NCBI GenBank assembly: GCA_963691655.1
Contig: OY829328.1
Location: 12,292,704-12,356,703, forward strand
Reading direction: 5' to 3'
Source of the DNA: Toxonevra muliebris
Taxonomy: Eukaryota; Arthropoda; Insecta; Diptera; Pallopteridae
Length of the DNA stretch: 64,000 nt
Part shown: piece by piece, positions 63,482 to 64,000 of the stretch
How the letters are laid out: every line of letters begins with the position of its first letter
Numbering within the stretch: the stretch's first letter is position 1
Notes under the pieces: model-generated
Told to the model about the DNA's origin: nothing
What the model saw: only the letters and a program-made list of their open reading frames with translations
Database searches by the model: none
Position numbers and translations under genes: made by a program

Positions 63482-64000
63482 ATACAACACTACACTCAAT
63501 CAGATCTCTTCTAAGGCATATCTCCCCACATAACAATTTTTGTGGACAAGAATCGTATTCTGTTTTGGAGCCGTCAGTGAAAATGCGCTTACAATCAACT
63601 CCCGGCAAGAACCAAGATTGGGTCTAAAGCGAGTATTACTAAAAATTTGAAATCTTTTCATTTAGAAAAACTCATCAAAAATATTAATTTATTAGTTCTC
63701 GTAAAGCGTTAGCAGTTATGCTCTGGCCACACCAAAAAATTATGTTACTTGATAAAATCAATCATGAATGTCAGCATTTATTTGTAACAAGTTTTCGGCA
63801 AGAATATAATGTATGCTTTCATTAAAGTACAGTAGTGTATGCAACTTCAGCGCAGTGGGCACTTGTAAATATATTTATGCAATAGTTTATATATATATAG
63901 CTTATATATAGATAGGCTTTATTATCGTTTACTTCTATGGAATACATTTTAGGATGAACATAATTATTTTGGTGTTTTGATTTTCTGGAAATTATGAGCA
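63482..64000. other. No gene seen
   Basis: AT-rich intergenic sequence to the window end; a TA-rich run lies near 63885-63905. No coding or repeat family recognised. Confidence 0.5.

Overview
The window looks like AT-rich nuclear DNA of a higher fly. The split genes encode proteins that match Drosophila families closely; for example, the TER94 reading frame is exactly 801 residues. The transposon load and long introns would fit a tephritid-like fly, but the species is an inference. I see no rRNA, no functional tRNA, no CRISPR and no bacterial features. I did not find a convincing new biological system. The most unusual region is a transposon-shattered copy of a sperm chromatin gene downstream of frazzled.

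Layout. 1-15459: no coding exon recognised. It holds a tRNA-derived SINE (about 966-1241), a 5'-truncated R1-like non-LTR retrotransposon with an exact 14-bp target duplication (2105-3849), and a decayed Tc1-like element with about 455-bp inverted arms (6870-8515). 15460-25112: eleven exons of frazzled (fra, DCC/neogenin netrin receptor), plus strand. The frame stays open through every junction; the signal-peptide exon lies upstream and was not found. One fra intron carries a Tc1/mariner remnant (18198-18952). Another carries a complete intronless MST-HMG-box protamine-like gene (23319-23909). 25113-33420: the fra 3' region and a transposon graveyard. A truncated copy of the MST-HMG gene is split by TTAA-flanked insertions, one containing a mariner.

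35873-45339: a mitochondrial-clade cytochrome P450 (best match Cyp301a1), nine exons, plus strand. Its introns carry a LINE 3' end, a second SINE copy and a clean piggyBac-type MITE. 45426-46093: Ak6 (adenylate kinase isoenzyme 6) on the minus strand, convergent with the P450. 48479-53554: TER94 (p97/VCP AAA ATPase), seven exons, with a candidate alternative first coding exon at 49166-49488.

53555-64000: intergenic DNA with a hairpin element (55815-56270), a decayed D,D34D mariner (56414-57671) abutting the gag and 5' LTR of a CsRn1-like Ty3/gypsy element, a SINE tail, and a 3' hAT fragment (62485-63473) with an imperfect 8-bp duplication.

The four host genes act in unrelated processes: axon guidance, cuticle or steroid-type oxidation, nuclear nucleotide/ribosome biology, and protein segregation. 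Nothing in the sequence suggests co-regulation beyond adjacency.
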